Below, one piece after another: positions 24,913-31,617 of a DNA stretch of 31,617 nt. How positions within the stretch are numbered: position 1 is the stretch's first letter; each line of letters begins with the position of its first letter. The stretch is from Spirochaetaceae bacterium (GTDB taxonomy: Bacteria; Spirochaetota; Spirochaetia; SZUA-6; Bin103): the NCBI GenBank assembly GCA_028818385.1, contig JAPPNY010000113.1, forward strand, positions 1 through 31,617, given 5' to 3'. Made by a program: the position numbers and the translations under genes. The notes below the pieces were generated by a model. That model did no database searches. It was not told the origin of the DNA and was given only the letters and a program-made list of their open reading frames with translations.

Positions 24913-26778
24913 TCACCACCTGAATTCCCGTTCCGGAACGAAACGGGTGACCTTCTTCCAGCGCGTCTCGTCCTGGCGATAGCGCTCCCTGCGATAGAGC
25001 GCTCCGTCCCTCCCCGGTGGATCGACGTCGATGACCGTCGTCCCCTTCAGGGTGTAGGTGTGCGGGACCTTCTCGATGTATGCGAGCTCGTCTCCGGTAC
25101 CCAGGGGAAAGCGCACCGAGACCGTCTGGCCCGGCTTGACCGGACCGGCGGCGCAGTAGCGGTCGTCCCACCGGGCGTTTCGCCGTTCGCCGTCGACCGC
25201 GTACACCGCGTCCTCCGGTCTCACGCCTGCGGGGATCCTGACCGCGCAACTCGCGAGCGGGCGCTTTGGCTTCACGTCGACCTGCCCCCGGTAGGGGATG
25301 TGGCTGTCGATGTCGGCCCACCGGGAGGAGCGGTTCAGCAGCAGGTTCACCCTCAGGGCATCGTCCCGGTAGTCACACACGCCGTTCCAGATGTAGTAGA
25401 GGGCGCGGGTCGCGTTGGCCGTGCAGCAGTGCATGACGTTGTTGCCCCACTCGTTGCCCGAAAGCCAACCGCCGAAGGCCCCGACGTGTCGCTCGGCCAC
25501 CTCGTGAACGGCGTCCGGGGACTCGGTCTCCGGCGGCTGCGCGGGGATCCCCGGACGGCGGTCGATCCTCCGCTGGATCCAGGAGATCTCGGTGAGCTGA
25601 CCCTCGGCAAAGTGGTTGCGGATCCAGCGGTCGGCGTCGTCCCACAGGTCTTCCCGTCCGGCCTGACTGATCTTGATGGCCAGGGCGATCATCTCGGCCA
25701 GTCCGCAGAGCTCGCAGGTGCAGCGCTTGCTCGCCCTGACCCATTCGGGGAAGAAGCCGACCAGAGGCTCGCCGTATGTCCTGCCCCAGGCGTATCCGCG
25801 CCCGATGAAGTCCCAGAACTCCTCGTCGCCGGTCTCGGTCGCGTACTCGGTCATGCCCAGCAGCACGCGGGTGTGGCCGTGGAAGTGCGGGGAGTTGATG
25901 AACTCGGCGGTGCCGGCATCGAAGGCGACGCTGTGCAGTGCGGAGCCCCGCAGCAGCTTCCCCGCTGCGTCGAGCGCCTCTTCGCAGCCAAGCGTGCGGT
26001 ACACCTGCACCAGAGCCTGCCCGATCCACCCCTCGTTGCAGGCGAGTTGGGCATTGTCCACCACGGGGCTGGAGCTGACGTCCACGTTCGGCGTGGCCAC
26101 GATCTTGGCAGCGTGCACGTCGACGGGGGTGTCCGGCCCGAAGACGATGTCCGGGAGGTAGAGGTGATCGTCACAGGCGAGACACCGCTTCAACAGCCCG
26201 TTCGCCGCGCGCAGGGAGGACTCCTTCCAGCCTTCGTCGCCGGTCAGCTCGTGCAACAGCGCCGCCGCGGCCATGCGCACGGAGCAGACGATGGGAATGG
26301 CGTAGTGACCCAGACCGGTGGTGGGGTAGAAGTCGAAGAACGTGGTGTCGCTCCACGGCCGCCTGGGATCGACCGGTTCGTAGAAACAGCCGTCGGGCCC
26401 CTGCAAGTGCAGGAGCACCTCGAACCATCGCCGGTCCACGTGGCTGTTGTGGCCGGATCCGGTGATGGTTCGCAGCAGCGGAACGCTCTCCAGGAACTTG
26501 GACTGCACGTGGTCATGGATCTGGTGAAACATCATGGGCGGATTGCGGTAGAACGAAACCAGCCAGTACACCTCGTAGTCGAGCGCGGGATTCGTGGGAG
26601 AGGTCATCCCGTTGATCCCCAGGAGGGCGCGTTCCTGGAGGTCCAGGGTGTCCGGCACCAGATCTTCGTACGACTCTCCCCGGTATTCGGGAAGTTCGAG
26701 ATCCGGAATGTCGAGGCGGATGTAGTTGATTCCGGTCTCTTTCAGGCTCGGCGCTTCCTGCGCTCTGTAGAGCTTCAC
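24913..26778 (-). CDS. GH127/DUF1680-like glycoside hydrolase (beta-L-arabinofuranosidase-like)
   Basis: A 621-residue protein resembling the DUF1680/GH127 family. The family's cysteine/zinc site is recognisable: E356 and C358 in CTCELCGLAEM, and C451-C452 in MHCCTANATR. In characterised GH127 beta-L-arabinofuranosidases the equivalent Glu and three Cys bind zinc and one Cys is the nucleophile. The flanking region is alpha-helical, consistent with an (alpha/alpha)6 barrel, and a beta-sandwich-like C-terminus follows (480-621). No signal peptide is seen. GTG 26778 has a GGGGG ribosome site 6 nt upstream. It is divergent from the sugar importer. Activity on arabinosyl or related sugars is likely but unproven. 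Confidence 0.75.
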   Translation of the reverse strand: MKLYRAQEAPSLKETGINYIRLDIPDLELPEYRGESYEDLVPDTLDLQERALLGINGMTSPTNPALDYEVYWLVSFYRNPPMMFHQIHDHVQSKFLESVPLLRTITGSGHNSHVDRRWFEVLLHLQGPDGCFYEPVDPRRPWSDTTFFDFYPTTGLGHYAIPIVCSVRMAAAALLHELTGDEGWKESSLRAANGLLKRCLACDDHLYLPDIVFGPDTPVDVHAAKIVATPNVDVSSSPVVDNAQLACNEGWIGQALVQVYRTLGCEEALDAAGKLLRGSALHSVAFDAGTAEFINSPHFHGHTRVLLGMTEYATETGDEEFWDFIGRGYAWGRTYGEPLVGFFPEWVRASKRCTCELCGLAEMIALAIKISQAGREDLWDDADRWIRNHFAEGQLTEISWIQRRIDRRPGIPAQPPETESPDAVHEVAERHVGAFGGWLSGNEWGNNVMHCCTANATRALYYIWNGVCDYRDDALRVNLLLNRSSRWADIDSHIPYRGQVDVKPKRPLASCAVRIPAGVRPEDAVYAVDGERRNARWDDRYCAAGPVKPGQTVSVRFPLGTGDELAYIEKVPHTYTLKGTTVIDVDPPGRDGALYRRERYRQDETRWKKVTRFVPEREFRW

Positions 26779-26841
26779 GATGAACCCCCGCCGATCGATC
26801 TCGTGCCGCCACCGTACCCGGCCCGGCGGAGTCTTGTCACT

Positions 26842-26853
26842 CCTCGATCGAGG
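26842..26853. promoter_or_regulatory. 12-bp palindrome between divergent sugar operons
   Basis: A perfect CCTCGATCGAGG palindrome lies in the 304-bp gap between the GH127-like gene and the importer. It could be an operator for a shared sugar-responsive regulator. The regulator is not in the window. A 7-bp hairpin (CGGCGGC/GCCGCCG, 26864-26880) lies next to it. No convincing sigma70 promoter is visible in this gap. Confidence 0.35.
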
Positions 26854-26984
26854 TTCGCCGAAGCGGCGGCGGTGCCGCCGACCTCGACCCGTCCCCGACT
26901 CCCGGGCCGGGCTTGCGGGACGTGGCCCATCCATGGAAAATGTCCGCAGATCCGAGGCCAGCGCGTTCCGCAAGGAGTAGCAGC

Positions 26985-27095
26985 ATGCCGCGAAAGTTGA
27001 TCGCTACGGACCCGAGCAGGTCGCCGTACGCGATCATCGGATCATCCCCGATCCGGTCGCCCCACGCACGGACATCGCCCGCATGCGAACGCTGA
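26985..27095 (+). CDS. Small upstream ORF overlapping the importer start
   Basis: A 36-codon ORF with the best ribosome site in this gap (AAGGAG at 26972-26977, 7 nt before ATG). It reads MPRKLIATDPSRSPYA onward and ends 13 bp past the permease ATG, in a different frame. The permease ATG at 27083 has no Shine-Dalgarno of its own. This suggests translational coupling or a regulatory leader peptide. The beginning is vaguely like the start of RidA-type proteins, so a decayed gene fragment is also possible. Confidence 0.4.
   Translation: MPRKLIATDPSRSPYAIIGSSPIRSPHARTSPACER
27036..27057 (+). other. Hairpin within the leader of the importer operon
   Basis: ATCGGATC pairs with GATCCGGT (8 bp including one T-G) around a 6-nt loop, 25 nt upstream of the permease ATG and inside the small upstream ORF. 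It could sequester or expose the permease start. There is no terminator-like T tract. Confidence 0.35.
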
Positions 27096-28069
27096 GTACG
27101 GCGGCGAAGAACGCTCTCCCCCGGCGCCGGCGCGGCAACCGGAACGGCGGGATACGCGGACTCTTGCACATCGACCCGTCCACGCGCCACAGAATGCTCA
27201 TGAACAGGCAGATCTACCTGATGTATCTGCCGGCGATTCTCACCGTCATCGTCTTCAATCTGTTCACCACCTACGGGCTGAAGATAGCCTGGCTCGATTT
27301 CAATTTCCAGGACGGCTTGAACAGCCCCTCCATCGGCTGGGAGTACTTCCGGGTGCTGTTCGGCATGCCACGGTTCTTTCGCCTGATGCGGAACACGGTG
27401 GAGATAACCTTCCTTCGCCTTCTGTTCGGGTTCCCGATCGTCATACTCCTGGCGCTGCTGCTCAACGACATACGCAGCAAGGGACTGAAGAACGTATCCC
27501 AGTCGGTGCTCTACCTTCCCCACTTTCTCAACTGGGTGATCATAGCGACCCTGCTCTACCTGGTCTTCAACGAGCACTCCGGGGTTCTGAGCCGTCTGTT
27601 CGGCGCCGTCGGCCTGCCCTACGAGGACATCACCTGGAAGCGGGAATGGATCCGCGTCGTCCTCATCGGCAGCGGCATATGGAAGACCATGGGCTGGAGC
27701 ACGATCATCTACCTCGCCGCATTGTCCGCCGTCGACCCCGGTCTCTATGAGAACGCGATCGTCGACGGAGCCGGCAAGATCACGCAGATGTGGCACATAT
27801 CCGTCCCGGCGATCTTCCCGGTGATCGCGATTTCATTCGTGTTCGCGATCACGACGATCTTCATGGAGAACCTCACGCAGATCCTCCTGCTGGGCCGCAA
27901 CATGCCCAACGTCGAGGTGTTCGAAACCTGGATCTACGATTGGGGCCTGCTCAGGGGAAACTACGGGATGGCGACCGCCATGGGCCTGTTCCAGACGATG
28001 TTCGGGATCGTCCTGTCGTTGTTCGCGAACTACCTGGTCAGCAAGATCGGCTATGAGGTGCTGTGGTGA
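27083..28069 (+). CDS. lplB: Carbohydrate ABC transporter permease, LplB-like
   Basis: A 328-residue inner-membrane permease of a CUT1-type importer. There are about six transmembrane helices (first ~45-65) and an EAA loop at about 223-242 (ENAIVDGAGKITQMWHISVPA), which contacts the ATPase. VFNLFTTYGLKIAWLDF and ILLLGRN are typical of the LplB/YtcP pair. ATG 27083 overlaps the small upstream ORF; ATG 27194 or 27200 would give shorter versions. The next permease overlaps its stop (GTGA). No ATPase gene is nearby, so an MsmX-like shared ATPase is likely. Confidence 0.9.
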   Translation: MRTLSTAAKNALPRRRRGNRNGGIRGLLHIDPSTRHRMLMNRQIYLMYLPAILTVIVFNLFTTYGLKIAWLDFNFQDGLNSPSIGWEYFRVLFGMPRFFRLMRNTVEITFLRLLFGFPIVILLALLLNDIRSKGLKNVSQSVLYLPHFLNWVIIATLLYLVFNEHSGVLSRLFGAVGLPYEDITWKREWIRVVLIGSGIWKTMGWSTIIYLAALSAVDPGLYENAIVDGAGKITQMWHISVPAIFPVIAISFVFAITTIFMENLTQILLLGRNMPNVEVFETWIYDWGLLRGNYGMATAMGLFQTMFGIVLSLFANYLVSKIGYEVLW

Positions 28070-28944
28070 GAGCGACGGCCTCCGACAAGCTCTTCTCCAT
28101 CGTATCCAACGGCGTGATCATCCTGCTGTCTCTGACCTGCATCATGCCCTTCCTGTACGTGGTCTCCGTGTCGATCACCACGTCGAAGGCCTTCTATCTC
28201 GAAGGAGCGCGTCTGATACCGAACGACGTGACGTTCGCTGCCTATCGCTCGCTGCTGGTGGACGCCACGCTGTTCCGGCGGGCGCTGGCCAACACGCTGG
28301 TCCTCACCGTGATGGGCACGAGCGTCACGGTGTTCCTGAGCACGATGACCGGGTATGCGTTCTCCAAGAGGGATGTCCCGGGCAGAAAGCTGATACTGAT
28401 CTTCCTCTACCTTTCCGGCTTCTTCGCCGGCGGCCTGATACCCAAGTTCTTCGTGTTGCAGCGCATGGGCCTCATCAACACCTACTGGGCGCTGATCATA
28501 CCGACCGCTGCCGTGTTCAATTACCTGTTGATCAAGAACTACTTCATCATGGCGCTCCCGGAGGCGATCGAGGAGTCCGCGAAGCTCGATGGCGCGAGCA
28601 CGTTCCAGATACTCATACGCATCGTCATGCCGCTGGCCCTGCCGATCATGGCGACCATCGCGCTGTTCAGCGCGGTGATGTTCTGGAACACGTACATGGA
28701 GGCCGCGCTGTTCGTTCCGTCCCGCAAGAAGATGGTGGTCATGCGCCTGCTGCAGAGCATGATCGAGGTCTACAGCGGCGACTTCGCCGAGCAACTCGGG
28801 AAGAGCGTCGACATGTCGGAAGCGCCGTCCGAGGGATTCAAGATGGCGGCCCTGTTCATCGCCACCGTTCCGATCCTGTTCCTGTATCCGTTCCTGCAGA
28901 AGCACTTCGCGAAAGGGATCATCATCGGCGCCGTGAAGGGGTAA
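28066..28944 (+). CDS. lplC: Carbohydrate ABC transporter permease, YtcP/LplC-like
   Basis: A 292-residue second permease of the importer, with six predicted transmembrane helices. The hallmark GGLIPKFFVLQRMGLINT starts at 122, and the EAA loop is at about 169-190 (EESAKLDGASTFQILIRIVMP). GTG 28066 overlaps the first permease stop and has GAGG 7 nt upstream; GTG 28063 is an alternative. It forms a heterodimer with the preceding permease and takes substrate from the binding protein encoded downstream. Confidence 0.9.
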   Translation: MRATASDKLFSIVSNGVIILLSLTCIMPFLYVVSVSITTSKAFYLEGARLIPNDVTFAAYRSLLVDATLFRRALANTLVLTVMGTSVTVFLSTMTGYAFSKRDVPGRKLILIFLYLSGFFAGGLIPKFFVLQRMGLINTYWALIIPTAAVFNYLLIKNYFIMALPEAIEESAKLDGASTFQILIRIVMPLALPIMATIALFSAVMFWNTYMEAALFVPSRKKMVVMRLLQSMIEVYSGDFAEQLGKSVDMSEAPSEGFKMAALFIATVPILFLYPFLQKHFAKGIIIGAVKG

Positions 28945-28949
28945 TCCAG

Positions 28950-28977
28950 GGATGCCGCGGACTCGTTGCGGGCATCC
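28950..28977 (+). other. Intercistronic stem-loop downstream of permease 2
   Basis: GGATGCC (28950-28956) pairs with GGCATCC (28971-28977). The inner part can add pairs around a single bulge. It lies in the 164-bp gap before the binding-protein gene. Such hairpins often adjust the ratio of binding protein to permease by stabilising or attenuating the transcript. No T tract is present. Confidence 0.4.
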
Positions 28978-29074
28978 GTGCACGGGGGTGAAGGGCATGC
29001 ACATGAAAGCTTGAGGGAGGCGGGAGGGAATCGTAGGGGGAAGATCCCCGGAAACAGATCGAATCGACGGACAT

Positions 29075-29089
29075 CGATGCCGAGCATCG
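29075..29089 (+). other. Stem-loop just upstream of the binding-protein ribosome site
   Basis: A perfect 6-bp stem CGATGC/GCATCG with a CGA loop ends 5 nt before the AAGGAG of the binding-protein gene. It may protect the 5' end of a processed mRNA. Chance occurrence cannot be excluded. Confidence 0.35.
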
Positions 29090-29108
29090 GTGACAAGGAG
29101 TTGAACGA

Positions 29109-30740
29109 ATGAACAAGAGGGCAACGATAGCGGTGCTGCTGGCCGTTCTCGCCACCCCCCTGCTGCTCGCTTCGGCAGAGGGAGAAGAAGGCGGGGACGC
29201 CGCGGTCCCGCACTACGAATACGTGGTCATAGGCCCCGCGCCACAGGCCATAGAGCGCAGCGAGCTCAAGCATTACGATGAGGTCAAGGCCGCTCTCGAC
29301 GAGAAGATGGCCGCCGAGCTGGGATTCACGATCGACGTGACCGACCTGAGCCAATCGGGTATGGCCGTCAACCAGTTGATCCAGTTGTCCGCCGCCGGCG
29401 GCGACCCCATCCACATCGTGCAGGGCACGGGTGAAATGGGCGGCGCCACCGAGTGGGCGCCGATGTGGATCCCGGTGGAAGGTCTCGTCGACGAGCATGC
29501 GCCGGACTACCTGGAGCTGGTGAATGACTACAATCCGCTGTTGCTGGAGACGTTCAGCGACAAGGACGGAAACCTTGCCGGCCTGCCCCACCTGGTCCGC
29601 ATGCGGGGGCTGATCTACCTGTTCAACCAGGACCTGATCGACAAGCTGGGAGTCGAGCTGCCGCCGCTGCCGGAGGGCAGGTTCGACCTGACGTTCGATC
29701 ACCTGGAGCAGTTGGGCGAGGCGTTCAACCGCGAAGTGCCCGACGGCATGGGCATCATGTGGTACCACACCTTCAAGACCTTCCTGGGCGCCTTCGAAGA
29801 CAATATCTCCATGTCGAACTGGAACCCGCAGGGATACGTGAACTATTTCGATCAGGAAGAAGGGATCTGGAAGGATTGGGTCGATTCCGAGTACTACGAG
29901 GACTCGGTCCGGCTGTTCGACAAGTTCCTGAAGAAGGGATACTACTGGCACAGCCTCGCCGAGCCGGCCGGAACGGAGCGGGACAGGGGTTTCATCAACG
30001 GCACCATTCTTGGCAGAGACGGTCAGGGCTGGTACGGAGGCAACCCGACCTACAAGGAGTGGATCGACGAAGATCCGGCCAACGAAACCAAGATCCTGGT
30101 CTACGGCGTGGCTTCGAAGAAACAGCCTATCTGGAGCGCCGGATTCAGGGGACTGTTCTTCACCAAGCGGAACACGCAGGAGCAGGTCGAGAAGTACCTG
30201 CAGTTCATCAACTGGATGTCCAGGGATGAGGCGAACTACAACCTGGCACGCTACGGGATCGAGGGTCTTACCTTCGAGATCGAGCAGACGGCCGGCGGCG
30301 ACATGAGTCTCCATATCCCGGAAGCCGAAATGACCGACACCATCCAGGAGCCCTACCAGCTCATGGGCTTCGAGCACCGGTGGCTGCTCGGAAACTACGA
30401 CCGCAAGTACGAACGGGCCGGGCTGACGTTCGCGGGCAACGAGATCCACGACCTGTTCGATGCCCTGAACGCGCAGAACAGCACGATCGAGCCGTACGTG
30501 TTCGCGCGCTTCGTCTACACCCCGGAGGAGCAGCAGAAGGTCGCGGACTCCTTCGCCTTCATCACCAGCGAGTTCTTCGATGGCGTGCTGATGGACCGGG
30601 ACATGGACGTCGAAGAGAAGATCGCCCGCGGCAGGGAGATATACGCCGAGTTCCACAAGATGGGAGGAGGCATCTACATAGACAAGACCAACGAGTACTA
30701 CCTGGCGAATCCGGGTCTGAGACCGCTCCCGCTCAACTGA
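29109..30740 (+). CDS. Extracellular solute-binding protein (sugar importer)
   Basis: A 543-residue periplasmic or surface binding protein of the large LipO-like class that accompanies LplB/YtcP permeases. An N-terminal signal peptide is clear (KR at 3-4, hydrophobic 6-20, ASA at 21-23). There is no lipobox cysteine; signal peptidase I cleavage after A23 is likely, followed by an acidic linker EGEEGGD. AAGGAG lies 8 nt before ATG 29109. The mature part has the two-lobe binding-protein pattern with aromatic-rich stretches (WYGGNPTYKEW). It probably captures an oligosaccharide or sugar derivative for the two permeases. The acidic cysteine-free N-terminus is reminiscent of spirochaetal sugar-binding proteins. 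Confidence 0.88.
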   Translation: MNKRATIAVLLAVLATPLLLASAEGEEGGDAAVPHYEYVVIGPAPQAIERSELKHYDEVKAALDEKMAAELGFTIDVTDLSQSGMAVNQLIQLSAAGGDPIHIVQGTGEMGGATEWAPMWIPVEGLVDEHAPDYLELVNDYNPLLLETFSDKDGNLAGLPHLVRMRGLIYLFNQDLIDKLGVELPPLPEGRFDLTFDHLEQLGEAFNREVPDGMGIMWYHTFKTFLGAFEDNISMSNWNPQGYVNYFDQEEGIWKDWVDSEYYEDSVRLFDKFLKKGYYWHSLAEPAGTERDRGFINGTILGRDGQGWYGGNPTYKEWIDEDPANETKILVYGVASKKQPIWSAGFRGLFFTKRNTQEQVEKYLQFINWMSRDEANYNLARYGIEGLTFEIEQTAGGDMSLHIPEAEMTDTIQEPYQLMGFEHRWLLGNYDRKYERAGLTFAGNEIHDLFDALNAQNSTIEPYVFARFVYTPEEQQKVADSFAFITSEFFDGVLMDRDMDVEEKIARGREIYAEFHKMGGGIYIDKTNEYYLANPGLRPLPLN

Positions 30741-30756
30741 TCAACTGATCCCGCCT

Positions 30757-30803
30757 CGGAGTCTGTCGGATCTGTCGCCGCGCGCGGCAGGTCCGACACT
30801 CCG
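30757..30803. terminator. Strong bidirectional terminator-like hairpin
   Basis: CGGAGT/ACTCCG and GTCGGA/TCCGAC form a long stem with a 2-nt bulge around a self-complementary GC-rich core (GCCGCG/CGCGGC). It lies between the convergent binding-protein and PIN toxin genes. No T tract follows. A tandem TCAACTGA repeat at the binding-protein stop precedes it. Confidence 0.65.
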
Positions 30804-30810
30804 GCGCTCG

Positions 30811-31242
30811 TCAGGGCGCCATCACGTCGATGCCGGCAAGATCGAACCGCTCGAAGTGCGTGACGTCATACGTCAGGATCCGGTCGAGGGCAGCCTTGCG
30901 CGCGCACCGCACGTGGAGCGCGTCGTAGACCGCACCGCTCGTCAGACCCAGCCCGGCGACTTCGCGGAGGACCTCCAGGTAGTCGTCGAGCACGATTTCG
31001 ACCACCGACAGCCGCCCGCGTATGCTCTCCTCGACCAGTGATCGCGCCTCTTCCGGCAGCACGCGTTTCGGCAGCGGCAGCGCCGTGAGCGTCGCGTAGC
31101 ACTCCGCCAGCGCGTGCGTGGAGCAGTACCCCTGGTCCTCGCCGTCCGTGTAGCGATGGAGCGCGTCGAACGCTGCGTGGTGATTTCCGAGCTGATCCAC
31201 CAGGGCCGGAACCAGCACCGACGTGTCGAACAGCGTACGCAT
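30811..31242 (-). CDS. PIN-domain toxin (VapC-like RNase), TA pair 3
   Basis: A 143-residue PIN ribonuclease. The acidic residues are D6 (LFDTSVLVPA), E47 (ALAECYATL), D107 (VYDALHVRCA) and D126 (TYDVTHF). ATG 31242 shares its A with the antitoxin TGA (TGATG); GTG 31245 is one codon upstream and also overlaps. The toxin follows an AbrB/MazE-like antitoxin, a common pairing for PIN toxins. Key residues are intact. Confidence 0.88.
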   Translation of the reverse strand: MRTLFDTSVLVPALVDQLGNHHAAFDALHRYTDGEDQGYCSTHALAECYATLTALPLPKRVLPEEARSLVEESIRGRLSVVEIVLDDYLEVLREVAGLGLTSGAVYDALHVRCARKAALDRILTYDVTHFERFDLAGIDVMAP

Positions 31243-31508
31243 CACTCGATGGCCGAGACGATGTGCCGGCTCCGCGCCTCACGCTCCGCGCGGATGAAGT
31301 CGACGATGTCGACCGCGATCCGGTCGTCGCCGTGATGCACCAGGATGCCCTTCTTGCGAATCAGCGACGGCTCGGCTCCCACCTTGCGGAGGGTCACGCC
31401 GTCGCCCGCGGCTTCGATCGCAAGCTCCGTGCCCGGCACCAGATTGAACCGGTCACGGAACGGCTTCGGCACGACGATCCTGCCGGCACGGTCGATGGTA
31501 ACGATCAT
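31242..31508 (-). CDS. AbrB/MazE-type antitoxin, TA pair 3
   Basis: An 88-residue protein. Residues 1-45 form a SpoVT-AbrB swapped-hairpin DNA-binding domain (VTIDRAGRIVVPKPFRDRF). The remainder would bind the toxin. Its stop overlaps the toxin start. ATG 31508 has no Shine-Dalgarno and lies 6 nt after a -10 box, predicting a leaderless transcript. It probably represses its own promoter through the direct repeats at 31514-31533. Confidence 0.87.
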   Translation of the reverse strand: MIVTIDRAGRIVVPKPFRDRFNLVPGTELAIEAAGDGVTLRKVGAEPSLIRKKGILVHHGDDRIAVDIVDFIRAEREARSRHIVSAIE

Positions 31509-31513
31509 GCCAT

Positions 31514-31533
31514 GATGGTATTCCAGATGGTAT
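31514..31533. promoter_or_regulatory. Direct-repeat operator in TA pair 3 promoter
   Basis: Two copies of GATGGTAT (31514-31521 and 31526-31533, 12-bp period) cover the -10 box and part of the spacer. An AbrB-type antitoxin could bind them to autoregulate. Only two copies are visible. Confidence 0.5.
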
Positions 31534-31543
31534 AACGCGTCAA
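31515..31543 (-). promoter_or_regulatory. Promoter of TA pair 3, predicted leaderless
   Basis: On the minus strand -35 TTGACG (31538-31543), a 17-nt spacer, -10 TACCAT (31515-31520), then 6 nt to the antitoxin ATG. This is the same geometry as TA pairs 1 and 2. Confidence 0.58.
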
Positions 31544-31617
31544 GGAACGTTGCGACTCGTTCGAGGTAACTGTTCAGGCGTAGGGTAGGTTCGTTCGACA
31601 GATTTCGGCAACCGGTC

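Overview
The window is high-GC bacterial chromosomal DNA, densely coding on both strands. Many start/stop overlaps (ATGA, GTGA, TGATG) indicate translationally coupled operons. The best guess for the host is a high-GC Spirochaetota member or a similar environmental lineage, perhaps host-associated. This rests on the LplB/YtcP-type sugar permeases with a large solute-binding protein whose mature N-terminus is acidic and has no lipobox cysteine, and on several PhyH-type dioxygenases. It is an inference: no rRNA or taxonomic marker gene is present.

Layout. 163-1970 (+): class IV aminotransferase overlapping a phytanoyl-CoA dioxygenase-like (PhyH) enzyme. 2008-6593 (-): two more PhyH enzymes, a RhlE-like DEAD-box helicase and a three-histidine-box fatty acid desaturase. 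6671-8682 (+): ABC-2 exporter (ATPase and permease). 8698-9456 (-): antitoxin/PIN toxin pair. 9642-10400 (+): SDR dehydrogenase. 10476-11158 (+): VapBC pair. 11185-13241 (-): SAM methyltransferase and Gfo/Idh/MocA oxidoreductase, divergent from a 1109-residue RIFT-barrel/exo-rhamnogalacturonan-lyase-like protein (13311-16640, +). 16689-26778 (-): a long run of tightly packed genes. In transcription order they are a GH127/DUF1680-like enzyme, a double metallo-beta-lactamase-fold protein, an LLM flavin monooxygenase, an alpha/beta hydrolase, two tandem-duplicated membrane-anchored Ig-like/ankyrin proteins, a D-2-hydroxyacid dehydrogenase and an AAA ATPase-PD-(D/E)XK protein. 26985-30740 (+): a divergent CUT1-type sugar importer (two permeases and a binding protein, no ATPase), preceded by a small upstream ORF. 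30811-31508 (-): AbrB/PIN toxin-antitoxin pair.

How the genes may work together. The importer, the GH127-like enzyme, the RIFT/PL26-like protein, the Gfo/Idh oxidoreductase and several dehydrogenases suggest uptake and intracellular breakdown of a glycan or glycoside, possibly pectin-like. The LLM monooxygenase/hydrolase pair and the PhyH/desaturase genes suggest oxidative modification of small molecules or lipids. Substrates cannot be read from sequence.

Three observations stand out. (1) All three toxin-antitoxin operons have a sigma70-like promoter with exactly the same geometry (-35, 17 nt, -10, 6 nt, ATG), which predicts leaderless antitoxin mRNAs, and each has a small repeat or palindrome in the core promoter. 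(2) A ~0.87 kb tandem duplication at 19206-20952 joined at a short ATCGAT-like homology. It left a 24-codon chimera of the dehydrogenase start and the hydrolase end that still overlaps both neighbouring genes. (3) A protein with two complete metallo-beta-lactamase folds, one carrying a variant metal-binding motif.
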